Shown: positions 1 through 5,442, counted from the stretch's first letter. The stretch is 7,849 nt of DNA from Planctomycetia bacterium (GCA_009926295.1 RFPF01000137.1:1-7849); one strand, 5' to 3'. Numbers and translations: made by a program. Notes: a model not told the origin generated them from the sequence alone.

Positions 1-128
1 CTGCGCCATCCATGGCTCCGCCGACCAATTCGCCTTCGGGGAATCGGTGCCCGACTCACGCCGGCTCAATGGTAGGGGACAACCCCGATCCTCCCCCTTT
101 CCAGTTGAGGAGGCTTCGGGCTCCCCGT
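1..128 (+). repeat. Interspersed repeat, module A (copy 1), cut by the window edge
   Basis: This stretch matches the reverse complement of 6851-6950. Positions 1-17 equal the complement of 6934-6950 exactly (17 nt), and 65-86 equal the complement of 6892-6913 exactly (22 nt). The match continues with a few changes through a C/T-rich stretch into TTGAGGAGGCTTCGGGCTCC at about 105-124. The core includes GGGGACAACCCC, a 4-bp stem. The spacer between the two exact blocks is 47 nt here but 20 nt in the other copy; a 25-nt hairpin (24-48) accounts for nearly all of the difference. The repeat probably extends left of the window. No protein frame is shared between copies. Confidence 0.8.
24..48. repeat. 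25-nt hairpin mini-element, copy 1
   Basis: An 11-position stem (24-34 with 38-48) has a TTC loop at 35-37 and two mismatched positions (27/45 and 32/40). It begins ACC and ends GGT. A related hairpin at 373-397 has the same length, ends and loop size, and 17 of 25 bases agree. It sits inside module A exactly where the copy at 6851-6950 lacks about 25 nt, so it looks like a discrete insertion. Confidence 0.55.
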
Positions 129-339
129 GTCCTGAAGCAGGCGTATGCAGGCAAGCGCAGCCTTCTTCACGCGAACACCCGGCATCGTGCCGCTGTTCGC
201 TTTGCCGACCTCCGTCGGCTGGTGTTCACCCGGGCCTCCGGCCCTGACGGAGAGCGTGTGGGAGCCGGGCTTTGCCCGGCGACCGTAAGCCGGAGCCGAC
301 GCCGGGACGGCGGCGACGGCGCGACAGCCGCCAGGCGCA
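129..339. other. Non-coding spacer with a cluster of short-loop hairpins
   Basis: I see no credible gene here; the open frames on both strands lack any recognisable protein. The stretch holds four closely spaced hairpins. 171-200 pairs GCGAACA with TGTTCGC around an inner CGGCA-TCG-TGCCG stem. 204-219 pairs GCCGAC with GTCGGC around CTCC. 232-244 pairs GGGCC with GGCCC around TCC. 264-280 pairs GCCGGGC with GCCCGGC around TTT. None is followed by a T-run, so I do not call them terminators. They could be repeat debris, a structured RNA, or both. Confidence 0.5.
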
Positions 340-455
340 GCGCAGCCGGAGTCGAGTGAACGGAGGCCGGGCACCGATCCGCCGCAGGCGGATTGGTCGT
401 GGCCGCAGTGAACGTCCGGCGACGGGATATGGGGAGCCCGAAGCCGGCGTTGACG
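340..455 (+). repeat. Interspersed repeat, module C (copy 1) with left arm
   Basis: This aligns with 6950-7039 on the same strand. Both start GCGCAG, pass through a TC(G/C)GAG(T/C)GA(A/G)CGGAGG-like segment, then share CGTCCGGCGA and an AGCCC(G/C)AAGCCGG tail. The end also resembles 1946-1993 and the complement of 6717-6764. Compared with the 6950-7039 copy it carries a roughly 25-nt insertion, the hairpin at 373-397. It ends 76 nt before the ruvC start codon. Confidence 0.7.
373..397. repeat. 25-nt hairpin mini-element, copy 2
   Basis: An 11-bp stem (373-383 with 387-397) contains one G-T pair and a GCA loop. It has the same ACC...GGT ends and size as the hairpin at 24-48. Stem positions 7 and 19 are T-A in copy 1 and C-G here, a compensatory change. 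The backbone repeat without this insert is seen at 6950-7039. Confidence 0.6.
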
Positions 456-494
456 GTTGCGGGATGAAAGTTCGTAGCCAGTCACACTTTGGGC

Positions 495-524
495 TTGGGG
501 CAACCTCGCTGGCTTCGCTACGCT
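495..524 (+). promoter_or_regulatory. Candidate promoter for ruvC
   Basis: TTGGGG (495-500), an 18-nt spacer and TACGCT (519-524) give a weak sigma-70-like pair. TACGCT is also the candidate -10 before ruvB. A start about 7 nt after the -10 would fall on or next to the ruvC ATG at 532, making a leaderless message; this fits the lack of a Shine-Dalgarno sequence. It is a short-motif match in GC-rich DNA, so the call is tentative. Confidence 0.25.
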
Positions 525-531
525 CTCGGGC

Positions 532-1077
532 ATGGAACGTCCGTCCAGCAGTGTGCGGCGCGTCGTCGGGTTTGATCCGGGGCTCAACGTCACCGGCTAC
601 GGCGTCGTCGACTGCGACGGGCCACGGGTCAGGCTCGTCGAGGCGGGCACGGTGCGATCGAAGGGGGAGTCGCTCGAGGAGCGGCTGCACACGATCCATG
701 CCGGCGTGAGCGAGGTGATCGCCGCGTTCAAGCCGACTGCGATGGCGATCGAGCAGGTGTTCTCGCACGCGAAGTTCCCCAAGGCGGCGATCCTCCTCGG
801 CCACGCTCGGGGCGTGATCTGCCTGGCGGGCGTGCAGGCAGGGCTCGCCGTGCACCATTACCTGCCGAACCGCGTGAAGAGCACGCTCACGGGCAGCGGC
901 CACGCGGCCAAGGAGCAGATGCAGGCCGCGGTGCAGCGGGAACTCGCGCTCGCCACGCGGCCCGAGCCGGCCGACGCCGCCGACGCGCTCGCCGTGGCGC
1001 TTGCCGACTACCACCTCCGCCTGCGGCCGCTGTTCTTCGGCACCACGATCGTGCGCGTGCAGAGCGCCCGCCACTAA
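532..1077 (+). CDS. ruvC: Crossover junction endodeoxyribonuclease RuvC
   Basis: This 181-residue protein is the Holliday-junction resolvase, a dimeric metal-dependent nuclease of the RNase H fold that nicks paired strands with RuvAB on the junction. The family's four acidic catalytic residues are visible: Asp15 in GFDPGLNVTGYGV, Glu74 in AIEQVF, and Asp148 and Asp151 in ADAADALA. The length is close to the usual 160-180, with a short C-terminal tail after the last acidic motif. The ATG at 532 has no Shine-Dalgarno sequence in front. A GTG at 553 would give an N-terminus closer to E. coli RuvC (start just before the DPG motif) and cannot be excluded. ruvA follows after 11 nt, so the two are very likely co-transcribed. 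A long antisense frame here is a shadow. Confidence 0.95.
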   Translation: MERPSSSVRRVVGFDPGLNVTGYGVVDCDGPRVRLVEAGTVRSKGESLEERLHTIHAGVSEVIAAFKPTAMAIEQVFSHAKFPKAAILLGHARGVICLAGVQAGLAVHHYLPNRVKSTLTGSGHAAKEQMQAAVQRELALATRPEPADAADALAVALADYHLRLRPLFFGTTIVRVQSARH

Positions 1078-1088
1078 AGAGGCCCGCG

Positions 1089-1744
1089 ATGATCACGAAA
1101 ATCTCCGGCGCGGTGGAACGCGTCGACACCACCGGCAACTCGATCGAACTGGCGGTCGGACCCGTCGTCCACGAGGTGCTCGTCACGGATCTCGTGCGGC
1201 GGAGCCTGCAGCAGAAGCTCGGGCAGCCGGTCACGCTCCACACACTCGAGTATCTCGAGGGCAATCCCACGCGGGGCAATCTCGTGCCGCGAATCGTCGG
1301 GTTTCTGACGGAGGTGGAGCGGGAGTTCTTCGAGCTGATCTGCGAGGTCGACGGCGTCGGCGTGCGGACGGCGTCGGCGTGCGGAAGGCGCTGCGGGCGA
1401 TCATCCGGCCCGTCGGCGAGATCGCGACGGCGATCGACGAGCAGGACGTGAAGGCGCTCTCCACGCTCCCCGGCATCGGCGCCGCCACGGCCGAAAGAAT
1501 GGTGGCGAAACTCCGCCGCCGGATGCCGAAGTTCGCCCTGCTCGTGGCCCGCGAGGCGCCGGGCGAAGCTGCGGCCGGCGACGTGATTTCCGAGACATTC
1601 GAGGTGCTGCGGTCGCTCGGGCATTCCGACTCCGATGCCCGCCGGCTCGTCGACGCCCTGCGCCAGGAGAAGAAGAAGCCGAAGGACGTGCAGGAAGCGC
1701 TCGAAGCCATCTACCGCCAGCTGCACAAGCCCCGCGCGGGCTGA
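1089..1744 (+). pseudogene. ruvA: Holliday junction branch migration protein RuvA, frameshifted by a 17-bp tandem duplication
   Basis: RuvA is the tetramer that holds the Holliday junction and recruits RuvB. The frame opens at ATG 1089 with an AAAGAGG ribosome site just upstream, and residues 1-92 form the OB-fold domain and the start of the first helix-hairpin-helix. At 1350-1383 a 17-bp unit (GACGGCGTCGGCGTGCG) occurs twice in tandem, moving translation out of frame; the frame then stops at 1451 after 120 codons. Removing one unit restores one continuous RuvA of 212 residues, close to the usual size of about 200. It then has DGVGVRKAL (first HhH), LPGIGAATAERMVAKL (second HhH) and a C-terminal RuvB-binding domain with ETFEVLRSLGHSDSDARR. 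Both halves are otherwise well preserved, so the lesion is recent or an assembly fault. Function is lost as written. Confidence 0.92.
1350..1383 (+). repeat. Perfect 17-bp tandem duplication inside ruvA
   Basis: Two identical 17-bp units abut, 1350-1366 and 1367-1383. Each encodes D-G-V-G-V-R when read in the frame that suits it: codons from 1350 for the upstream part, codons from 1367 for the downstream part. Because 17 is not a multiple of three, the second unit causes the ruvA frameshift. Only two bases (GA) of homology continue beyond the second unit. Confidence 0.95.
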
Positions 1745-1839
1745 GTGGCTGCGGCGATCAAGTCGATTGAACGAGCATCGGCGAGCAGGCCTAGCCACCT
1801 CCCGTGTCAGCACCAGCTTCGGGCTCGACCGCAAAGGAC
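1745..1839. other. Spacer after ruvA, no feature seen
   Basis: This is the first part of the 315-nt gap between ruvA and ruvB. No hairpin followed by T residues and no ribosome site is visible. The ruvB frame is open through this spacer from 1745, but nothing in that stretch resembles RuvB, so it is not counted as coding. Confidence 0.5.
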
Positions 1840-1993
1840 GAGGCTCGGGGCTGCCCATGCCCTCTCGCCGGGCTATGGGAGCGAGCGCAGGCGAGGATGG
1901 CGAAGCGAAGCGGACATGCAGAGAGCGGTGGCCACGATGGCCACCGCGAACGTCCGGCGAGGGGGGGCTGGGCAGTCACGAGCCGGCGCGACG
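1840..1993 (+). repeat. Interspersed repeat, modules B and C (copy 2)
   Basis: This aligns with the complement of 6717-6872. A 33-nt block at 1894-1926 is identical to the complement of 6784-6816. Shared landmarks in order are GAGGCT(C/T)GGGGCTGCCCA, GCCGGGCTATGG(G/A)AGCGAGCGCAG, the 33-nt block, a 19-nt variable segment, GCGAACGTCCGG, and CTGGGCAGTCACGAGCCGG. The variable segment and its flanking GC pairs form a perfect 10-bp hairpin at 1925-1947 with a CGA loop. Frames differ between copies because of small indels, so this is a DNA or RNA repeat and not a gene. It ends 66 nt before the ruvB start and splits ruvA from ruvB. Confidence 0.85.
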
Positions 1994-2012
1994 CACTGCC
2001 GCGATACCTGTC

Positions 2013-2042
2013 GTGACCGTTTTCCGGCGGATCGGGTACGCT
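2013..2042 (+). promoter_or_regulatory. Candidate promoter for ruvB
   Basis: GTGACC (2013-2018), an 18-nt spacer and TACGCT (2037-2042) form a possible sigma-70-like promoter just after the repeat. The predicted start near 2049 leaves a leader of about 10 nt before ATG 2060. A promoter here would make sense because the repeat separates ruvB from ruvCA. Only the motif match supports it. Confidence 0.3.
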
Positions 2043-2059
2043 GCGGCCGAGAGATAGGC

Positions 2060-3082
2060 ATGACGAGTTTCCGCGAACCCAGCCTGCAGGCCGCCGAGGA
2101 ACAGCCGCCGGAGGACCGCGCGCTCAGGCCGCAGCGGATGGCCGAGATGGTCGGCCAGCGGGCCGTCTACGAGCGGCTGGAGATCGCGATCGACGCGGCA
2201 CGAAAGCGCGGCGAGACGCTTGGCCACATCCTGCTCGACGGGCCGCCCGGGCTCGGCAAGACGACGTTCGCCACCTGCATTCCTCGGGAGCTCGGCACGA
2301 CGCTCCAGATCGCCAGCGGCGCGGCGCTCGCGGCGCCCAAGGATCTGCTGCCCTATCTCACCAATGCCTCCGAGGGCTCCGTGCTGTTCATCGACGAGAT
2401 CCATCGGCTGCCGATCGCCGTGGAGGAGTTTCTCTACCCGGCGATGGAGGACTTCCGGATCGACATCACCCTCGGCGACGGCGTGGCCGCGCGCACGATC
2501 AACATGCCGCTGCGGCCGTTCACGCTCGTGGGGGCGACGACACGGGCGGGGTTGATCTCGGCGCCGCTCCGCGACCGGTTCGTGATCCGCGAGCATCTCG
2601 ACTACTACTCGCCAGAGGAGCTCGCCGAGATCGTGCGCCGTTCGGCCGTGAAGCTCGCGATGCCGATGGACGACGCTTCGGCCGACGAGATCGCGAGGCG
2701 CAGTCGGGGCACGCCGCGGCTGGCCAACAATCGGCTGCGCTGGATTCGCGACTTCTCCACGAGCCGGGCCGCGGGGGCGATCGACATCGAGATTGCGAGG
2801 TCCGCCCTCGAGATGCAGGGGATCGACGAACTGGGGCTGGACGCCTTCGACCGCAAATACCTCGAGACGATCCAGCGGGTGTTCGGCGGAGGCCCGGTCG
2901 GGATCGAGGCGATCGCCCACACCATGAGTTCGGCGGCCGACACCATCGAGGACGATGTGGAGCCGTACCTGCTCCGCTGCGAGCTGGTCGTGCGGACGCC
3001 GCGCGGCCGCAGGATCACGCCGAAGGGCGAGGAGCACCTCGGGGCTCCGCCGCAGCCGGGGCGCCAAAACACCCTGTTTTGA
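2060..3082 (+). CDS. ruvB: Holliday junction branch migration ATPase RuvB
   Basis: RuvB is the AAA+ motor that forms hexamer rings on RuvA-bound junctions and pumps DNA with ATP. The 340-residue product has Walker A GPPGLGKT (61-68), Walker B LFIDEIH (109-115), sensor I GATTRAG (158-164), the arginine-finger region LRDRF (170-174), sensor II arginine in GTPR (217-220), and a C-terminal winged-helix region with GGPVGIEAIA (278-286) and RTPRGR (312-317). Length is normal. I chose ATG 2060 because the family N-terminus (ALRPQRMAEMVGQ) begins about 20 residues later. The upstream open stretch from 1745 is repeat DNA. LANNRLRW replaces the more common LANRLLRR after sensor II; I believe this is a lineage trait but could not check. 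The ribosome site is weak. Confidence 0.96.
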   Translation: MTSFREPSLQAAEEQPPEDRALRPQRMAEMVGQRAVYERLEIAIDAARKRGETLGHILLDGPPGLGKTTFATCIPRELGTTLQIASGAALAAPKDLLPYLTNASEGSVLFIDEIHRLPIAVEEFLYPAMEDFRIDITLGDGVAARTINMPLRPFTLVGATTRAGLISAPLRDRFVIREHLDYYSPEELAEIVRRSAVKLAMPMDDASADEIARRSRGTPRLANNRLRWIRDFSTSRAAGAIDIEIARSALEMQGIDELGLDAFDRKYLETIQRVFGGGPVGIEAIAHTMSSAADTIEDDVEPYLLRCELVVRTPRGRRITPKGEEHLGAPPQPGRQNTLF

Positions 3083-3091
3083 ACGGTCGGA

Positions 3092-3121
3092 TTGACCGCC
3101 TCGCGCCGCGGTGGCTACCCT
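3092..3121 (+). promoter_or_regulatory. Candidate promoter for the rpmF-fab cluster, with a dyad on the -35
   Basis: TTGACC (3092-3097), an 18-nt spacer and TACCCT (3116-3121) give a fair sigma-70-like promoter in the 70-nt gap between ruvB and rpmF. The start would be near 3128, about 25 nt before rpmF. A perfect dyad, CGGTC-N5-GACCG at 3084-3098, overlaps the -35 and could be an operator or a short hairpin. It follows directly after the ruvB stop. Confidence 0.4.
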
Positions 3122-3152
3122 CTGGCATCGTTCCAGAGCCTCCAGGTGCGCC

Positions 3153-3332
3153 ATGGCAGTTCCCAAGCGACGTCAGTCCAACCAGAAGACGCGGTCCCGC
3201 CGCGCCCATGATTTCCTCACGCCGCGGCAGCTCACGTTCTGCTCGAATTGCGGCAAGGCGGTGCCCACGCACCGGATCTGCGGCACCTGCGGCCACTACA
3301 TGGGCCGGGCCGTCGTGAAGTCCGAGGAATAG
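3153..3332 (+). CDS. rpmF: 50S ribosomal protein L32
   Basis: This 59-residue basic protein belongs to the large ribosomal subunit. It begins MAVPKRRQSNQKTRSRRAHD, the usual L32 N-terminus, and carries a zinc ribbon with Cys30-x2-Cys33 and Cys43-x2-Cys46, so it is the zinc-binding form. ATG 3153 is chosen over the upstream ATG at 3111, because homology starts exactly at MAVPKRR and an AGGTG ribosome site precedes it. The stop codon is only 4 nt before the proposed fabD TTG. Linkage of rpmF to fatty-acid synthesis genes is common in bacteria and points to one operon running on through fabG. Confidence 0.96.
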   Translation: MAVPKRRQSNQKTRSRRAHDFLTPRQLTFCSNCGKAVPTHRICGTCGHYMGRAVVKSEE

Positions 3333-3336
3333 ACCC

Positions 3337-4261
3337 TTGGGCAGCGACGCCAGCCCCCAGGCGGCTCCGCCGGCGATCCTCTTTCCCGGCCAGGGCGCAC
3401 AGGCGGTGGGCATACTGGGTCGATGCGACGCCGCCGGCGCGCAGACTGTTCGACGAAGCGTCCGCAATCCTCGGCTACGACCTGCTCGACGTCTGCCGCT
3501 CCGGTCCCGCTGCCCGCCTCAACACCACGGCCGTCAGCCAGCCGGGCATCCTGGTCACCAGCCTGGCGGCGCTCGAGGTGCTTCGATCTCGTGACGGCCA
3601 GCCGCTCGACGCCGCCGGGATCACGGCCGGCCTCTCGCTGGGCGAGTACACGGCGCTGGTGTTCGCAGGCGTGATCGGCTTCGCGGACGCGGTGCGGCTC
3701 GTCGACGTGCGAGGGCGGGCGATGCAGGAATGCGCCGAGTCCCGGCCCGGCGCTATGCTGGCCGTGCTCGGCGTCGACCGCGGCCGGCTCGCCTCCCTCT
3801 GCGACGAGTGCCGCGCCGGCGAGGTGCTCGAGGTGGCCAATGTGCTGTGCCCCGGAAACATCGTGGTTTCGGGCTCCGCCGCCGCCTGCGGACGGCTGGC
3901 AGCGGCGGCCACGGCCGCCGGGGCGATCAAGTGCGTTCCGCTCGACGTGGCCGGGGCCTTCCACACCGTGCTGATGCAGCCGGCCGTCGAGCGACTTTCC
4001 GCCGCCCTCGCGGCGGCCGAGTTTCGCCCCGCCCGAATCCCGGTCGTGAGCAACGTCGACGCCCGCCCCCACAGCGACCCGGACGAGATCCGGGGGCTCC
4101 TGTCGCGGCAGGTGGTCGGTGTTGTCGAGTGGAGCGATTCCATGGCATACATCCTGTCCACGGGCGTGCGCTCGGCGTGGGAGGTGGGTCCCGGTCGTGT
4201 GCTCCGCGGACTCATGAAGAGGATCGATCGGGGCGTCGTCTGCTCCGGAGTGTTCGACTGA
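3337..4261 (+). pseudogene. fabD: Malonyl-CoA:ACP transacylase FabD, frameshifted near the N-terminus
   Basis: FabD moves malonate from CoA to the phosphopantetheine of ACP. The N-terminus is read from TTG 3337 (GAGGA site 8 nt upstream) and shows the family motif ILFPGQGAQAVG, which contributes the oxyanion glutamine. At about 3412-3418 homology jumps to the +1 frame and continues as WVDATPPARRLFDEASAILG to the stop at 4261. The second part holds the nucleophile serine in GLSLGEYTAL, the catalytic histidine in GAFHTVL, and the C-terminal EVGPGRVLRGLMKRI. Against the family spacing VGMGxxxxxxxP about three residues are missing, consistent with loss of 8 nt; restoring them gives 310 residues, the normal length. 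No good start lies in the second frame before the core. As written no complete FabD is made, surprising for an essential enzyme, so an assembly fault must be considered. Confidence 0.9.
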
Positions 4262-4280
4262 GGGCTTCGATTCCTGTTGC

Positions 4281-4287
4281 GGGGAGG
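4281..4287 (+). promoter_or_regulatory. Ribosome binding site of fabG
   Basis: GGGGAGG lies 9 nt before ATG 4297. It supports this start, even though the resulting protein has about 12 more N-terminal residues than typical FabG. Confidence 0.7.
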
Positions 4288-4296
4288 TCGTGAATC

Positions 4297-5079
4297 ATGG
4301 CTGACGATGGCGCCCGGGTGGACCGCAGGCGGCTGAGGGTCGATCTTGCAGGCCAGGTTGCGCTGGTCACGGGAGCCTCGCAGGGCCTCGGACGGTCGAT
4401 CGCGGAGGCGCTCGCGGCCAATGGCGCCGCCGTGGCGCTGGTGGCGCGTTCCGTCGACAAGTTGGCCGAGGTGGCAGGAGCCATTCGCGCCGCGGGTGGG
4501 ACGGCCGAGGAGTTTCCCTGCGACGTCGCCAAGGGGGAGGAGATCCAGCGGGTCGTGGAGGCCGTGGTCGCGAAGCTGGGGCGGCTCGACATCCTCGTCA
4601 ACAACGCCGGCGTCACCCGCGACAACCTCTGCCCGCGGATGAGCGACGACGAGTGGGATCAGGTGTTGACCACGAACCTGCGGGCGCCATTCCTGTTCAT
4701 TCGAGCGGCCAGTCGTCCGATGATGCAGCAGCGTTATGGGCGGATCATCAACGTCGCCAGCATCTCGGGCCTGATCGGCAACGCCGGGCAGGCGAACTAC
4801 TCGGCTTCGAAGGCCGGCCTCGTCGGGCTCACGAAAACGGTGGCGAAGGAACTCGCCGGCCGCAAGGTGACCGTCAACGCCGTCGCTCCCGGTTTCATCG
4901 CCAGCGACATGACCGCCGCCTTGGGGCCCGCCCTCGACGACGTGGTGAAGGCTCGCGTGCCGGCCAAACGGCTCGGCGAGGCGTGGGAAATCGCAGAGGC
5001 GGTGCTTTTTCTGGCGTCTCCCTCGTCGGGGTACGTCACCGCGCAGACGCTCGTCGTCGACGGCGGGCTGATCGGCTGA
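4297..5079 (+). CDS. fabG: 3-oxoacyl-[acyl-carrier-protein] reductase FabG
   Basis: This 260-residue short-chain dehydrogenase reduces 3-oxoacyl-ACP to 3-hydroxyacyl-ACP with NADPH in fatty-acid elongation. Visible motifs are the Rossmann glycine motif TGASQGLG (25-32), NNAG (102-105), Asn127, catalytic Ser155 in NVASISG, and Tyr168 with Lys172 in YSASK, followed by APGF (197-200) and the C-terminal VVDGGLIG. The typical FabG core starts around residue 17 (DLAGQVALVTG), so an N-terminal extension of about a dozen charged residues is present. The strong ribosome site before ATG 4297 argues that it is real; GTG 4318 is an alternative. It lies 35 nt after fabD and 115 nt before acpP. Its place between fabD and acpP makes the FabG role more likely than another SDR function. 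Confidence 0.95.
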   Translation: MADDGARVDRRRLRVDLAGQVALVTGASQGLGRSIAEALAANGAAVALVARSVDKLAEVAGAIRAAGGTAEEFPCDVAKGEEIQRVVEAVVAKLGRLDILVNNAGVTRDNLCPRMSDDEWDQVLTTNLRAPFLFIRAASRPMMQQRYGRIINVASISGLIGNAGQANYSASKAGLVGLTKTVAKELAGRKVTVNAVAPGFIASDMTAALGPALDDVVKARVPAKRLGEAWEIAEAVLFLASPSSGYVTAQTLVVDGGLIG

Positions 5080-5087
5080 CGGTGCCG

Positions 5088-5108
5088 CAGCGGGCTTTTC
5101 CCGGGCTG
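5088..5108 (+). other. Short hairpin between fabG and acpP
   Basis: CAGC and GGG (5088-5094) pair with CCC (5100-5102) and GCTG (5105-5108) around a CTTTT loop, with a 2-nt bulge. It lies 8 nt after the fabG stop and just ahead of the candidate acpP promoter. No T-run follows, so it may weaken read-through or may be chance. Confidence 0.25.
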
Positions 5109-5136
5109 GACAGTGCGCTCCGGCAACGGGTATATC
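5107..5136 (+). promoter_or_regulatory. Candidate promoter for acpP-fabF
   Basis: TGGACA (5107-5112), an 18-nt spacer and TATATC (5131-5136) form the most AT-rich promoter-like pair in this GC-rich window. The start would be near 5143, giving a leader of about 50 nt. ACP is needed in large amounts, and a separate promoter for acpP within fab clusters is known in E. coli; here it is inferred from the motif and from the unusually long fabG-acpP gap. Confidence 0.4.
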
Positions 5137-5180
5137 TTGGCCCGACGCGAGGAGGCCGAGCCCGGCCGACCGTTTCTGCA

Positions 5181-5186
5181 GGAGGA
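5181..5186 (+). promoter_or_regulatory. Ribosome binding site of acpP
   Basis: GGAGGA sits 8 nt before GTG 5195. It is the strongest Shine-Dalgarno sequence in the window and fixes the GTG as the start of acpP. Confidence 0.8.
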
Positions 5187-5194
5187 TTCAAAAG

Positions 5195-5431
5195 GTGGCA
5201 TCAGTCCAAGAGCGAGTGATTGACATCGTGGCATCCCAGCTCGGGGTGAGCAAGGAGCAGATCACCCCCGAGACGTCGTTCATCAACGACCTGGGCGCCG
5301 ATTCGCTCGACACGGTCGAGTTGGTGATGGAGCTCGAGGAAGAGTTCGAGATCAACATCCCCGACGATGCGGCCGAGAAGATCCAGACCGTCGGGCAGGC
5401 GGTGGAGTTCATCGAGAAGCACCAGGCTTGA
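5195..5431 (+). CDS. acpP: Acyl carrier protein
   Basis: This 78-residue acidic protein carries growing acyl chains on a phosphopantetheine arm. Ser37 in LGADSLDTVELVMELEEEF is the attachment serine within the canonical DSL motif. The rest fits the four-helix ACP fold, with PETSFINDLG before the serine and INIPDDAAEKIQTVGQAVEFI after it. Translation starts at GTG, supported by the GGAGGA site. Size is normal for bacterial ACP. It is followed by fabF after 11 nt, the classic acpP-fabF pair. Confidence 0.97.
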   Translation: MASVQERVIDIVASQLGVSKEQITPETSFINDLGADSLDTVELVMELEEEFEINIPDDAAEKIQTVGQAVEFIEKHQA

Positions 5432-5442
5432 CGGTGCGTTGA

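Noticed and set aside
264..280. Intrinsic terminator
   Set aside because: The GCCGGGC-TTT-GCCCGGC stem is strong but has no following T-run and no gene ending nearby in the window.
1..531. CRISPR array or tRNA gene in the left spacer
   Set aside because: The repeats are few, divergent and not regularly spaced, and no cloverleaf with the conserved T-arm bases is visible.
1350..1383. Programmed ribosomal frameshift in ruvA
   Set aside because: The frame change coincides exactly with a 17-bp tandem duplication and no slippery site is seen; reading through would leave duplicated residues in the HhH motif.
226..1858. Long - strand frames opposite ruvC and ruvA
   Set aside because: They lie opposite well-supported RuvC and RuvA sequence and show only Arg/Ala-rich composition.
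1745..2059. N-terminal extension of RuvB by 105 codons
   Set aside because: The frame is open, but it is made of repeat sequence and does not match RuvB; ATG 2060 gives a normal-length protein.
1976..3166. 396-codon open frame on the - strand across ruvB
   Set aside because: It is antisense to a complete, motif-rich RuvB and is rich in Arg, Ala and Gly typical of GC-rich shadow frames; no domain is visible.
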